Assembly: GCF_030815485.1 (NCBI RefSeq)
Contig: NZ_JAUSWV010000002.1
Location: forward strand, 2,542,001 to 2,606,000
DNA from: Streptomyces rishiriensis
GTDB lineage: Bacteria; Actinomycetota; Actinomycetes; Streptomycetales; Streptomycetaceae
Direction of reading: 5' to 3'
DNA length: 64,000 bases
The stretch's first letter is position 1. Each line of letters begins with the position of its first letter. The notes beneath the pieces were generated by a model. That model worked only from the letters and a program-made list of their open reading frames with translations. It did not search any database and was not told the origin of the DNA. This document shows, in pieces, positions 1 to 8,937 of this stretch. A program made the position numbers and the translations under genes.

Positions 1-826
1 GGCGCTGGTCGTGGGCCTGCGCGCGTATGTCGCGAAGAACGGCTTCCGGTCGGTGCTGATCGGGCTGTCGGGCGGTATCGACTCGGCGCTCGTCGCGGCG
101 ATCGCGTGCGACGCGGTGGGCGCGGAGAACGTGTACGGCGTGTCGATGCCGTCGAAGTACTCCTCGGAGCACTCGAAGGGCGACGCGGCGGAGCTGGCGC
201 GCCGGACGGGCCTCGACTTCCGTACGGTCCCGATCGAGCCGATGTTCGACGCGTACATGGGCTCGCTCGGCCTGACGGGTCTGGCGGAGGAGAACCTCCA
301 GTCGCGGCTGCGCGGAACCCTGCTGATGGCGATCTCCAACCAGGAGGGCCACATCGTCCTCGCCCCCGGCAACAAGTCGGAGCTGGCGGTCGGTTACTCG
401 ACCCTGTACGGCGACTCGGTCGGCGCGTACGGCCCCATCAAGGACGTCTACAAGACGTGGATCTTCCGGCTCGCCGAGTGGCGCAACGCCGCCGCGGCAC
501 AGCGGGGCCAGACCCCGCCCATCCCCGAGAACTCGATCACCAAGCCGCCGAGCGCGGAGCTGCGCCCCGGCCAGGTCGACACCGACTCGCTCCCGGACTA
601 TCCGGTCCTGGACGCGATCCTCGAGCTGTACGTCGACCGGGACCAGGGCGCCGACGCGATCGTCGCGGCGGGCTACGACCGTGACCTGGTCGTCAAGACC
701 CTCCGCATGGTGGACACCGCCGAGTACAAGCGCCGCCAGTACCCGCCGGGCACCAAGATCTCGGCGAAGGGCTTCGGCAAGGACCGCCGTCTGCCGATCA
801 CGAACGGCTGGCGCGAATCCGTGTGA
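1..826 (+). CDS. nadE: Glutamine-dependent NAD+ synthetase, C-terminal part (cut by window edge)
   Basis: The reading frame is open to the left edge, so the gene starts outside the window and only about 275 C-terminal residues are visible. They contain the PP-loop ATP pyrophosphatase motif SGGIDS (near residue 24 of the visible part), APGNKSE and the C-terminal KGFGKDRRLPITNGWRE typical of NadE. The enzyme adenylates and amidates nicotinic acid adenine dinucleotide to NAD+ in the cytosol. Actinobacterial forms carry an N-terminal nitrilase-like glutaminase domain, which would lie outside this window; that part is inferred. The frame is intact. Confidence 0.95.
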   Translation, partial: ALVVGLRAYVAKNGFRSVLIGLSGGIDSALVAAIACDAVGAENVYGVSMPSKYSSEHSKGDAAELARRTGLDFRTVPIEPMFDAYMGSLGLTGLAEENLQSRLRGTLLMAISNQEGHIVLAPGNKSELAVGYSTLYGDSVGAYGPIKDVYKTWIFRLAEWRNAAAAQRGQTPPIPENSITKPPSAELRPGQVDTDSLPDYPVLDAILELYVDRDQGADAIVAAGYDRDLVVKTLRMVDTAEYKRRQYPPGTKISAKGFGKDRRLPITNGWRESV

Positions 827-902
827 CGGCCGCCCCCGGGGCTCCGTGACGCGTGTCGGCCGTGGTGCGCGGTGCTCGTACCGAGGCGCCCGGGTTCCGG
901 GC

Positions 903-1019
903 ATGGCCAAAACCCGGACGGAACTCGTCCACCGGCGCGTCCGCCACGACCTGGAGGTGGACACGGCCCGCACCGAGTCCCTGGACCGCGCGCGGGCCGT
1001 CGCCGCCCGGACCGGGTGA
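903..1019 (+). CDS. Possible 38-residue basic small protein
   Basis: A short ATG frame between nadE and the DJ-1 gene. It has marked G/C third positions (for example CTC GTC CAC, CTG GAG GTG GAC) and a charged, helical-looking product beginning MAKTRTELVHRRVRHD. No convincing ribosome binding site precedes the ATG, and no family is recognised. It could be a real small protein, a decayed fragment or chance. It is listed because the surrounding 235 bp otherwise holds no gene. Confidence 0.3.
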   Translation: MAKTRTELVHRRVRHDLEVDTARTESLDRARAVAARTG

Positions 1020-1061
1020 CCGACGGCGCCGGATCGGGCCGTGGGCCGGGCGGGGGCGTCG

Positions 1062-1670
1062 TCAGCGCAGGGCGGCCTCGCCCGCGTGTACGGCACGCAG
1101 GGCGCGCTCGACGGTCTCCTGGTTCTCGCCGACCGGAGCCACGTAGTCGAGGACGTCGTGCGCGGCGTCCTCGCCGAGCGTGCGGCTGATCACCCACGTG
1201 GCGAGGTACTGCGACGCCAGGCAGCCGCCCGCCGTGGCGATGTTCCCCTCGGCGTGGAACGGCGCGTCCAGCACGGTGACGCCGCAGGCCTCGACGAAGG
1301 GCCGGCTCATCCTGTCCGTGCAGGCCGGCATGGAGCCCAGCAGCCCGAGCCGGGCGAGCACCAGCGCGCCGGAGCACTGCGCGCCGATCAGCTGGCGCGC
1401 GGGGTCGAGCGGAAGCCTGGAGACCAGCCGTTCGTCGGCGACCACGTCGCGCGTCTTCACTCCGCTGCCGATCAGCACGACGTCGGCCTCGGTCACGAAC
1501 TCCATCGGGCGCTGCCCGGTCACCTCGACGCCGTTCATCGACGTGACCACCTTCGTAGGCGTCGTGACGAAGGCCTCCAGGCCGTCCTTGCGGCACCGGT
1601 TGATCAGTGCGGAGGCGATGAAGCTGTCGAGTTCGTTGAATCCGTCGAAAGTGACCACGGCTACCTGCAT
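1062..1670 (-). CDS. DJ-1/PfpI family protein (GATase1-like)
   Basis: About 202 residues from an ATG preceded by AGGAG (1676-1680, reverse strand). It begins MQVAVVTFDGFNELDSF, the usual first beta strand of DJ-1/PfpI and GlxA-type proteins. It has a nucleophile-elbow-like cysteine in GAQCSGALVLARLG and the late TAGGCLASQYLATWVI segment seen in the same fold. No AraC-type DNA-binding domain follows, so it is not a GlxA regulator. Isonitrile hydratase-like, protease-like and glyoxalase-like activities all occur in this superfamily; the substrate cannot be told. The frame is open upstream to 1739, but the SD favours 1670. Confidence 0.8.
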   Translation of the reverse strand: MQVAVVTFDGFNELDSFIASALINRCRKDGLEAFVTTPTKVVTSMNGVEVTGQRPMEFVTEADVVLIGSGVKTRDVVADERLVSRLPLDPARQLIGAQCSGALVLARLGLLGSMPACTDRMSRPFVEACGVTVLDAPFHAEGNIATAGGCLASQYLATWVISRTLGEDAAHDVLDYVAPVGENQETVERALRAVHAGEAALR

Positions 1671-1766
1671 CGCAACTCCTCCACGCCCGGCAACGGACCG
1701 CCAGTCTCGCGGGGCCCGCCACGACCGGTCGAGAGCCAATCAGCGCAAGGTGGCCTGCCGCCGCCG

Positions 1767-3032
1767 TCAGTGACGCGCCCCCGCCTCCGCCGTCCGCGGC
1801 ACATGCGTGGCGACGACGCGCTCACGGCCGGTGGACCGGGGGGTCCGGCGCGCGTCGACCGCGGCCGCGACGCCCGCCACGACCAGGCCCAGGGCCGCCA
1901 GGACCGCTCCCGCCAGTGCCGGTGAGGTCACGCCGAGCCCGGCCGTGAGGGCGAGGCCGCCGAGCCAGGCGCCGCCCGCGTTGGCCATGTTGAACGCGGC
2001 CTGGTTGGCGGAGGAGGCCAGCGACGGGCCCGCGGCCGCCTTCTCCATCACCATCAGGTTGAGCGGCGAACCCGTCACGAAGGCCGCCACGCCGAGCAGG
2101 ACCACGGCCAGCGCGCCGCCCCACGCCGTCGTCATCAGCAGCGGGAACAGGGCCAGGACGACCACCAGGGACGTCAGGCCGCCGAACAGGGTCGGGCGCA
2201 TCGCGTGGTCGGCGAGACGGCCGCCCACCAGGTTGCCGATCGTCGCGCCGACGCCGAACAGCGCGAGCAGCAGCGTCACGCTGGTGTCGGCGTAGCCGGC
2301 GGAGTCCGTCAGCATCGGCGTGATGTAGCTGTAGGCGGAGAACAGGGCGCCGAAACCGGCGACCGTCGTGCCGAGGGCCAGCCAGACCGGCAGCGAGCGC
2401 AGGGCCGCCAGTTCGCGGCGCAGCCCGACGGCGGGCGCCTGGGTGTGGTCGCGCGGGATCAGCAGGGCCAGCGAGGCGATCGCCGCCACGCCGATCACGC
2501 CGACGCCGAGGAAGGTCGCGCGCCAGCCGAGGTGCTGGCCCATGAGGGTGGCGACGGGGACGCCCGCGATGTTGGCGACGGTCAGGCCGAGGAACATCAG
2601 CGACACCGAGCGTGCCTTGCGCTCCGGGGCGACCATGTTGGTGGCCACCACCGCGCCGACGCCGAAGAACGCGCCGTGCGGCAGACCGCTGAGGAAGCGG
2701 GCGGCGAGCAGCGAGTCGTATCCGGGGGCGAAGGCGGACAGGGCGTTGCCCGCGACGAACAGTCCCATCAGGGAGATCAGGACGGTCCGGCGGGACATGC
2801 GGGCCGTCACCGCGGCGAGCAGCGGCGCGCCGATGACGACGCCGAGCGCGTACGCCGAGACCAGATGCCCGGCCGTCGGGATCGAGACATGCAGGTCGTC
2901 CGCGACGTCGGGCAGCAGGCCCATCATCACGAACTCCGTGGTGCCGATTCCGAAGGCACCCACGGCCAGGGCGAGCAGGGCCAGGGGCATGAAGATCTTG
3001 CCTTTCGGGGAGAGGGAGTTCCGTTTCATCAT
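1767..3032 (-). CDS. MFS transporter, AraJ/YdhP-like DHA1 family
   Basis: A 421-residue, 12-helix major facilitator. The first helix contains GIGTTEFVMMGLLPDVADDL and the second SAYALGVVIGAPLLAA, hallmarks of AraJ/PbuE/Cmx-like proton-driven exporters of sugars, purines or drugs. The loop between helices 2 and 3 has RMSRR. A start at 3032 puts the ATG inside a perfect palindrome (3030-3044). A start at Met15 (2990), preceded by GAAAGG about ten bases upstream, is an alternative. It stands alone, divergent from no local regulator. The substrate is unknown. Confidence 0.85.
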   Translation of the reverse strand: MMKRNSLSPKGKIFMPLALLALAVGAFGIGTTEFVMMGLLPDVADDLHVSIPTAGHLVSAYALGVVIGAPLLAAVTARMSRRTVLISLMGLFVAGNALSAFAPGYDSLLAARFLSGLPHGAFFGVGAVVATNMVAPERKARSVSLMFLGLTVANIAGVPVATLMGQHLGWRATFLGVGVIGVAAIASLALLIPRDHTQAPAVGLRRELAALRSLPVWLALGTTVAGFGALFSAYSYITPMLTDSAGYADTSVTLLLALFGVGATIGNLVGGRLADHAMRPTLFGGLTSLVVVLALFPLLMTTAWGGALAVVLLGVAAFVTGSPLNLMVMEKAAAGPSLASSANQAAFNMANAGGAWLGGLALTAGLGVTSPALAGAVLAALGLVVAGVAAAVDARRTPRSTGRERVVATHVPRTAEAGARH

Positions 3033-3044
3033 ACGTTTCGTATG
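3030..3044. promoter_or_regulatory. Palindrome CATACG-TTT-CGTATG at the MFS start
   Basis: A perfect 6-bp inverted repeat with a 3-bp spacer covers the first start codon of the reverse-strand MFS gene. Its position and TetR-like symmetry suggest an operator. No regulator gene is adjacent, so the binding protein is unknown. Confidence 0.5.
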
Positions 3045-3099
3045 TTCAACTACGGAACAAAGTCTCCTCGGCCCGCTATTCCAGCGGGTGACCCCCTGG

Positions 3100-4161
3100 T
3101 TAAGGTGTGGTGACCTTCACACGTGCCGCCACCGGGAGATGGTCGCTGCCCGTCTCCGGCAGCGTCCACGACGTGACCGGCTCCACGCCCTTCACCATGA
3201 TCTGGTCGATCCGCGCCATCGGGAACGACGCGGGCCAGCTGAAGCCGAAGCCGCTGCCCGCCGCGCCCTGCGTGGAGCGCATCTGGGAGGTCACGGCGTT
3301 CAGCGAGCGGTCGTTCATGGTGCCGTTGAGGTCGCCGAGCAGGACCACCCGGGTCAGCTTCTCGTCGGCGATCGCCTCGCCCAGCGCGTCCGCGCTCTTG
3401 TCGCGCTGCCGGGCGGTGAACCCGGCCTGGAGCTTCACCCGCACCGACGGGAGGTGCGCGACGTAGACGGCGACCTGCCCCTGCGGAGCGGTGACCGTCG
3501 CCCGCATCGCACGCGTCCAGCCGAGCTTGATGTCCACGGGCTTCACACCGCTCAGCGGGTACCTGCTCCACAGGCCCACCGTGCCCTGCACCGAGTGGTA
3601 CTTGTACGTCGCCGCCAGCGCCTTCTCGTACACCGGCACCGCCGTGGCGGTCAGCTCCTCCAGGGCCAGCACATCGGCCTCGGACGCGGCGACGTCACGG
3701 GCGGTGCCGGCCGGGTCCGGGTTGTCGGCGTTGACGTTGTGGGTGGCGACGGTGAGGTCGCCGCCGCTGCCGGTCCGGTCGACGAGAAGCCCGCCGAAGA
3801 GGTTCAGCCAGACCACGGCCGGGAGGACGACGGCGATCAGCGCGGTCGCTGACCTGCGCACCACCGCCAGCACCAGCAGGACCGGCACGAAGAGGCCGAT
3901 CCAGGGCAGGAACGTCTCCGTGAGGCTGCCGAGGTTGCCGTAGCGGTTGGGGATGCGAGAATGCAGCCCCATCACCAGGGAGAACGCCAGGGCGAAGCCG
4001 GTGAGGACCAGGCCCCGCCGCCAGATGCGCGGATCACCGCGCCAGCCCGCGCTCACCCGGCCGAGCAGAGTGCCGATCAGGCGCCGAAGCCGAACTCCTC
4101 GGGGCTCGGGACCCGAGCCTCCGTTGTCGTCCGTCTCCGTCATGTACGCCTGCTGCGCCAT
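3100..4161 (-). CDS. Membrane-anchored endonuclease/exonuclease/phosphatase family protein
   Basis: 353 residues. A charged N-terminus is followed by three hydrophobic helices (about residues 50-120) and then an extracytoplasmic EEP fold. Catalytic motifs are visible in order: VATHNVNADNP (Asn), LEELT (Glu), LLGDLNGTMND (GDxN) and GSDHLPVAARV (SDH near the C-terminus). Related actinobacterial proteins are annotated as exported nucleases, sphingomyelinase-like or vancomycin-resistance VanJ-type proteins. VanJ-like TM plus EEP architecture fits best, but the substrate is not known. GAGG lies seven bases before the ATG; a second ATG six codons later is possible. Confidence 0.8.
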   Translation of the reverse strand: MAQQAYMTETDDNGGSGPEPRGVRLRRLIGTLLGRVSAGWRGDPRIWRRGLVLTGFALAFSLVMGLHSRIPNRYGNLGSLTETFLPWIGLFVPVLLVLAVVRRSATALIAVVLPAVVWLNLFGGLLVDRTGSGGDLTVATHNVNADNPDPAGTARDVAASEADVLALEELTATAVPVYEKALAATYKYHSVQGTVGLWSRYPLSGVKPVDIKLGWTRAMRATVTAPQGQVAVYVAHLPSVRVKLQAGFTARQRDKSADALGEAIADEKLTRVVLLGDLNGTMNDRSLNAVTSQMRSTQGAAGSGFGFSWPASFPMARIDQIMVKGVEPVTSWTLPETGSDHLPVAARVKVTTP

Positions 4162-4337
4162 ACCGTCGCCTCACTGCCTGCCTTGCACACCGTCCGTTCC
4201 CCCGGGTACGACCCTAGGGGATGATCGGCTTTGTTCTCGCCGTCCCGTGACGGCCGTACGGGGACGAGGACGAGCGGGGTCCTCCCACGGGTTCCGGCCC
4301 CGGGCCACAGAGCCCGGTCTGTGACGGAACGCGCACA

Positions 4338-4994
4338 TTAGGGCTGCCGGGTCGCGGAACTGACGGGGCGTAGGCCGTCGAGCAGCGTGTCGACGATGCG
4401 CTCGGGGAGTTCCTCGGGGAGGTCGGCGTCGGGGCGCATCACCGCGCGGACGAGCATGGGGCCCACGAAGATGTCGTTCAGCAGTTCCACATCCAGGTCG
4501 GCGCGCAGTTCGCCGTTGTCCTGACCCCGGCGCAGGACCTCGACGGCCATCCTGCGCCGGGGTTCTATCGCCGTGTTGTGGTACGCCGCCCAGATCTTCG
4601 GGCTGCTCTTCATCTGCGCGTGGACGTTGTGCAGGATCGCCGAGGAACGGTTGGCGAGACCCCGCAGCCGCAGTGCCTCGAGGAGCACGATCAGGTCGTC
4701 GCGCATGGACGTGCCGGGGAGTTCGGGGTCCTGCGGTTCGGCGGCGCGCAGCACGTCGACGAAGAGTTCCTCCTTGCCGCTCCACCGGCGGTAGATGGCG
4801 GCCTTGCCGACGCCTGCGGTACGGGCGATGCGTTCGATGGAGATCTCGGCGAGCGAGACTCCGTCCTCCAGCAGCTTCATCGTGCCCTCGATGATGGCCC
4901 GTTCGACGGCCTCGCTGCGGGGCCGTCCCCGGACGGGCTGCTCCCCGCTCACTCCGGTGTCCCTGACGGTGCTCCCGCTGTCGGCGAGGCTCAC
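4338..4994 (-). CDS. TetR/AcrR family transcriptional regulator
   Basis: 218 residues from a GTG with AAGGA nine bases upstream. After an unstructured arm, the helix-turn-helix runs about residues 40-75 (ISIERIARTAGVGKAAIYRRWSGKEELF). The C-terminal ligand-binding domain resembles the TetR_C_16/AcrR type. It lies 85 bp downstream of, and in the same direction as, the DHA2 efflux gene, separated by a strong GC hairpin (5041-5072). It most likely represses that pump through the inverted repeat at 6696-6716. Confidence 0.9.
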   Translation of the reverse strand: MSLADSGSTVRDTGVSGEQPVRGRPRSEAVERAIIEGTMKLLEDGVSLAEISIERIARTAGVGKAAIYRRWSGKEELFVDVLRAAEPQDPELPGTSMRDDLIVLLEALRLRGLANRSSAILHNVHAQMKSSPKIWAAYHNTAIEPRRRMAVEVLRRGQDNGELRADLDVELLNDIFVGPMLVRAVMRPDADLPEELPERIVDTLLDGLRPVSSATRQP

Positions 4995-5040
4995 GTGTTC
5001 GATCCTTTCGTCGCAGTGGGGGAACTGTGGCCCTAGGGGC

Positions 5041-5072
5041 GGGCGGGGCGGCGGTCGACGGCCGCCCCGCCC
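5041..5072. terminator. GC-rich hairpin between DHA2 pump and TetR gene
   Basis: A perfect 12-bp stem GGGCGGGGCGGC / GCCGCCCCGCCC with an 8-base loop and no U tract. It lies between the stop of the efflux gene and the start of tetR, so it may attenuate read-through into the regulator. Confidence 0.6.
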
Positions 5073-5079
5073 TCGCCCC

Positions 5080-6672
5080 CTACGGCTTCGTCCGCACCAA
5101 CTCCTCCTTCGCCGCGTCCTGCGGCGTGGGCTTCGGCCTGCCCGGCAGGAACACGGCCACCACGACCGCGCCCACGGCCGCCACCGCGGCCCCGCACAGC
5201 GCGGTGACGTGCATGGCGTGCAGGAAGGCGTCGTTGGCGGGGGCGATCAGCGACCGGCCCTGGTCGCCGAGTTTCGCGGCGACCCCGAGCGTCGCCTCGA
5301 TGGACTCCCCCGCCGTGTCGCGCAGGCTCGCCGGCAGCGTGCCGAGGTGGTCCTCGATGCCGCTGCGATACGACGCCGACAGCACCGAGCCGAGCACGGC
5401 GATGCCGAGCGCGCCGCCGAGCTGGCGGAAGGTGTTGCTGAGCGCGGAGGCGGAGCCGGCCTTCTCGCGGGGCAGCGCCTGCATGATGACCACGCTGGTC
5501 GGGGTCATGACGTGGGCCATTCCGGCGCCCATGAGGAAGAACACGACCTCCAGGAGCCAGATCGGCGTGTCGGCGTCCAGCGTGGCGAAGGCGACCAGGG
5601 ACGCCGCGAGGACGACCATCGCGGCGGTGGTCGTGGCCCGGACCCCGAAGCGGTCGACGACCAGCCGGGCGCGCGGCGCGAAGATCAACTGGGCGGCGGC
5701 CAGCGGCAGCAGGAGCAGGCCGGACTGGAGCGGGGAGTAGCCGCGCACGCTCTGGGTGTAGAAGACCGAGAAGAAGGTGACGCCCATCAGCGCGAAGAAG
5801 ACCAGCGTGATGACGGCCATCGCGGCCGAGAACACCTTGTTCTTGAAGTAGTCCATGTCGACGGACGGATGGTCGCTGCGCTTCTCGAACACCACGAACG
5901 CGACGAGGACGACCAGGCCGGCCGCCATGGTCGCCAGCACGGCCGGGTCCGTGAAGTCGGCCAGTTCGCCGCCCTTGATGATGCCGTAGACGAGCAGGAC
6001 CAGGCCGACGACCGACAGGACGACGCCGACGAGGTCGATGCGGCCGGGGCTCGGGTCGCGGGACTCGGGCACCAGCCACAGCATCAGCCCGAACGCCAGC
6101 AGCACGATCGGCACGTTGATCAGGAAGACCGAGCCCCACCAGAAGTGGTCGAGGAGCAGACCGCCGGTGATGGGACCGATGGCGATGGCGAGCCCGACAC
6201 CGCCCGCCCAGATGCCGATCGCCTTGGGCTGCTCCTCGCGCTCGAAGACGTTCATCAGGACGGCGAGGGTCGCGGGCATCACGAAGGCGGCGCCGAGGGC
6301 CATCAGCGCGCGGAAGGCGATGAGCTGGGCGGGCGAGCCGGATTCCGCGGCGAGCGCGGAGCCGATGCCGAAGACGGCGAGCCCGCCGAGCAGGACCTTC
6401 TTGCGACCGATCCGGTCACCGAGGAGACCGGCGGTGAACAGCAGTCCCGCGAAGACGAGCGTGTAGGAGTTGATCGCCCACTCCAGCTCGCTCTGGGTGG
6501 CGCCGAGGCCGATCGGGGCCGGGGTCGAGATCGTCTTGATCGCGACGTTCAGGATCGAGTTGTCGAGCACCACGATCAGCAGGCTCAGCATCAGGACGCC
6601 GAGAATCGCCCAACGACGCCGGTGCACCGCTTCCGGTATCCGCGGAGCGGTGGGGACGGCAGGAGTAGTCAT
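5080..6672 (-). CDS. MFS drug transporter, DHA2 (14-TM, EmrB/QacA) family
   Basis: 530 residues with 14 predicted helices. It has the DHA2 start [27 protein letters not shown] (motif D1 with LDxTIVNVA-like DNSILNVA), GDRIGRKKV between helices 2 and 3, and motif C-like [23 protein letters not shown]. It exports hydrophobic compounds, probably drugs or own secondary metabolites, using the proton gradient. No strong SD is visible before the ATG. A TetR-type inverted repeat lies 24 bp upstream, and the candidate repressor gene follows directly. The gene is divergent from panB. Confidence 0.9.
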   Translation of the reverse strand: MTTPAVPTAPRIPEAVHRRRWAILGVLMLSLLIVVLDNSILNVAIKTISTPAPIGLGATQSELEWAINSYTLVFAGLLFTAGLLGDRIGRKKVLLGGLAVFGIGSALAAESGSPAQLIAFRALMALGAAFVMPATLAVLMNVFEREEQPKAIGIWAGGVGLAIAIGPITGGLLLDHFWWGSVFLINVPIVLLAFGLMLWLVPESRDPSPGRIDLVGVVLSVVGLVLLVYGIIKGGELADFTDPAVLATMAAGLVVLVAFVVFEKRSDHPSVDMDYFKNKVFSAAMAVITLVFFALMGVTFFSVFYTQSVRGYSPLQSGLLLLPLAAAQLIFAPRARLVVDRFGVRATTTAAMVVLAASLVAFATLDADTPIWLLEVVFFLMGAGMAHVMTPTSVVIMQALPREKAGSASALSNTFRQLGGALGIAVLGSVLSASYRSGIEDHLGTLPASLRDTAGESIEATLGVAAKLGDQGRSLIAPANDAFLHAMHVTALCGAAVAAVGAVVVAVFLPGRPKPTPQDAAKEELVRTKP

Positions 6673-6695
6673 GGCGTCGAGCGTAGGACACTTCC

Positions 6696-6716
6696 GATAC
6701 GAGACCGTATCGTATC
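6696..6716. promoter_or_regulatory. TetR-type operator GATACGA-N7-TCGTATC
   Basis: A perfect 7-bp inverted repeat with a 7-bp spacer, just upstream of the DHA2 start. A nested repeat GATAC-N6-GTATC shares the left arm. The sequence is AT-rich for this genome and lies where the pump promoter should be. It is the inferred target of the TetR protein encoded at 4338-4994. Confidence 0.65.
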
Positions 6717-6852
6717 GATTCCTCTTACCGTTTTTCTTACTGAGGCTTTACCCACAGGGGGCGCTCTGGCTCTCCCTGGCACGAAGTGCCACCATGGGTG
6801 GTGGTCCGGGGACGCCGTGAGGGCGCCTCGAGATGACGAAGGAGCCGTTGCA

Positions 6853-7719
6853 ATGACGCAGCTTTCGGCTGCCCACACGAATGCCCCCGACGGCAGCAAG
6901 GCGCTGTACGGAGGCAAGGGCACACGCCGTATCACCGTCCGCGACATCGCCCTCGCCAAGGAGCGCGGCGAGAAGTGGCCCATGCTCACCGCCTACGACG
7001 CCATGACCGCGTCCGTCTTCGACGAGGCCGGGATCCCGGTGATGCTGGTGGGCGACTCGGCGGGCAACTGCCATCTGGGCTACGAGACGACCGTGCCCGT
7101 CACCCTCGACGAGATGACCATGCTGTCGGCGGCCGTCGTACGCGGCACCAGCCGTGCGCTGATCGTCGGCGACCTGCCCTTCGGCTCCTACCAGGAGGGA
7201 CCGGTGCAGGCGCTGCGCTCGGCGACCCGGCTGGTGAAGGAGGCCGGGGTCGGGGCCGTGAAGCTGGAGGGCGGTGAGCGTTCGCACCGCCAGATCGAGC
7301 TGCTCGTCGAGTCCGGCATCCCGGTGATGGCGCACATCGGCCTGACCCCGCAGTCCGTGAACGCGATGGGCTACCGCGTGCAGGGACGCGGCGAGGAGGC
7401 CGCCCAGCAGCTGCTGCGGGACGCGAAGGCCGTGCAGGACGCGGGCGCGTTCGCGGTGGTGCTCGAGCTGGTCCCGGCCGAGCTGGCCGCCGAGGTCACC
7501 CGGGTGCTGCACATCCCGACCGTCGGCATCGGCGCCGGGCCGGAGACGGACGCCCAGGTACTGGTGTGGACCGACATGCTCGGGCTGACCGGCGGGCGGG
7601 TGCCGAAGTTCGTCAAGCAGTACGCGAACCTGCGTCAGGTCATGGGCGACGCGGCGAAGGCGTTCGCCGAGGACGTCGTCGGCGGGACGTTCCCGCTGGA
7701 CGAGCACAGCGTCCACTGA
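6853..7719 (+). CDS. panB: 3-methyl-2-oxobutanoate hydroxymethyltransferase
   Basis: 288 residues. PanB transfers a hydroxymethyl group from 5,10-methylene-THF to alpha-ketoisovalerate, giving ketopantoate, the first step towards pantothenate and CoA. Family blocks are intact: LTAYDAMTASVFDEAGIPVMLVGDS, LPFGSYQ, KLEGGE, MAHIGLTPQSV, LELVPAELA and PTVGIGAGPETDAQVLVW. A Mg2+-binding Asp sits in the VGDS segment. AAGGAG eight bases before the ATG fixes the start; the frame is open far upstream but without family similarity. A strong terminator follows. Confidence 0.97.
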   Translation: MTQLSAAHTNAPDGSKALYGGKGTRRITVRDIALAKERGEKWPMLTAYDAMTASVFDEAGIPVMLVGDSAGNCHLGYETTVPVTLDEMTMLSAAVVRGTSRALIVGDLPFGSYQEGPVQALRSATRLVKEAGVGAVKLEGGERSHRQIELLVESGIPVMAHIGLTPQSVNAMGYRVQGRGEEAAQQLLRDAKAVQDAGAFAVVLELVPAELAAEVTRVLHIPTVGIGAGPETDAQVLVWTDMLGLTGGRVPKFVKQYANLRQVMGDAAKAFAEDVVGGTFPLDEHSVH

Positions 7720-7736
7720 GCCATTTCCGCACCACC

Positions 7737-7771
7737 GCAGCCCGCCGACCTTCCCCCAGTCGGCGGGCTGC
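7737..7771 (+). terminator. Terminator hairpin after panB
   Basis: A perfect 13-bp stem GCAGCCCGCCGAC / GTCGGCGGGCTGC with a 9-base loop, 18 bp after the panB stop and followed by cgcccttt. Confidence 0.8.
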
Positions 7772-7808
7772 GCCCTTTCGCGCCGGAACCGGCGCCGCTC
7801 CCCCGGAG

Positions 7809-7834
7809 GCGGTTCCTCGCTGTCGAGGAACCGC
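7809..7834. promoter_or_regulatory. Perfect 11-bp hairpin upstream of the drrAB-like operon
   Basis: GCGGTTCCTCG-CTGT-CGAGGAACCGC, a perfect inverted repeat with a 4-base loop, 77 bp before the ABC ATPase start. It is separate from the panB terminator. It may be an operator, a leader hairpin or a second terminator. Short direct repeats of tgtcggtg lie between it and the gene. Confidence 0.4.
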
Positions 7835-7911
7835 GGTGCCTGTCGGGGGGATGTCGGTGCTGTCGGCGGTCTGTCGGTGGTTTGTCGGTGGGGGTCGGCA
7901 GAGTTCCTGTC

Positions 7912-8937
7912 ATGACGCGAATCGACAAGAACCCCAGTGGCGCGGACAGCGCCGTGACCGTTCGGGGGTTGGTCAAGCACTACGGCGAGACCAAGGCGCT
8001 GGACGGGGTCGACCTGGACGTACGGGCGGGCACCGTCATGGGGGTGCTCGGGCCGAACGGCGCCGGGAAGACGACCCTCGTGCGGATCCTGTCCACCCTG
8101 CTGGCCTGCGACAGCGGGCAGGCGACCGTCGCCGGCTACGACGTCGTACGCCAGCCCCGGCAGCTGCGCCGGGTGATCGGACTCACCGGGCAGTACGCCT
8201 CCGTGGACGAGAAGCTCCCCGGCTGGGAGAACCTGTACCTCATCGGACGGCTGCTCGACCTGCCCCGCAAGGAGGCCCGGACCCGCGCCGACGAGCTCCT
8301 GGAGCGGTTCTCGCTGACGGACGCCGCCAAGCGGCCCGCGAGCACGTACTCCGGCGGTATGCGGCGACGGCTCGACCTCGCCGCGTCGATGATCGGCCGG
8401 CCGCAGGTGCTGTTCCTGGACGAGCCGACGACCGGGCTCGACCCGCGCACCCGCAACGAGGTGTGGACCGAGGTCAAGGCGATGGTCGGGGACGGGGTCA
8501 CCGTACTGCTGACCACCCAGTACATGGAGGAGGCCGAGCAGCTCGCCTCCGAGCTGACCGTCGTCGACCGGGGCAAGGTCATCGCCGGCGGCGGCATCGA
8601 GGAGCTGAAGGCCAGGGTGGGCGGCCGGACGCTGCGGGTACGGCCCGCCGACCCGCTCCAGCTGCGGCCGCTGGCGAGCTGGCTCGACGAGCTCGGCATC
8701 ACCGGGCTCGCCACCACCGTCGTGGACGCCGAGCGCGGTTCCGTACTGGTGCCGGTGCTCAGCGACGAGCAGCTGACCGCCGTGATCGGCGCGGTCAGCG
8801 CGCGCGGCATCACGCTCACCTCCCTCACCACCGAACTGCCCAGCCTGGACGAGGTCTTCCTGTCCCTCACCGGGCACCGCGCCAGCGCCCCGCAGGACGC
8901 CCGGCCCACCGAGACCCGCGAGGAGGTCGCCGTATGA
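7912..8937 (+). CDS. ABC transporter ATPase, DrrA (daunorubicin resistance) family
   Basis: 341 residues. The nucleotide-binding domain comes first, with Walker A GPNGAGKT at 47-54, signature YSGGM at 146-150 and Walker B VLFLDEPTTGLDP at 166-178. The characteristic DrrA C-terminal region follows (VVDRGKVIAGGGIEELKA, then SLDEVFLSLTGH). It powers export by the permease encoded next; the stop and next start overlap (ATGA, 8934-8937). Substrates of this family are drugs, antibiotics or lipids; which one cannot be told. The start chosen (MTRIDKN) is the first that fits family length; an earlier frame start at 7882 is possible. Confidence 0.92.
   Translation: MTRIDKNPSGADSAVTVRGLVKHYGETKALDGVDLDVRAGTVMGVLGPNGAGKTTLVRILSTLLACDSGQATVAGYDVVRQPRQLRRVIGLTGQYASVDEKLPGWENLYLIGRLLDLPRKEARTRADELLERFSLTDAAKRPASTYSGGMRRRLDLAASMIGRPQVLFLDEPTTGLDPRTRNEVWTEVKAMVGDGVTVLLTTQYMEEAEQLASELTVVDRGKVIAGGGIEELKARVGGRTLRVRPADPLQLRPLASWLDELGITGLATTVVDAERGSVLVPVLSDEQLTAVIGAVSARGITLTSLTTELPSLDEVFLSLTGHRASAPQDARPTETREEVAV

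Noticed and set aside
4795..6852. A long forward frame joined in front of panB
   Set aside because: It is antisense to tetR and the DHA2 pump. The panB similarity starts exactly at the SD-preceded ATG at 6853.
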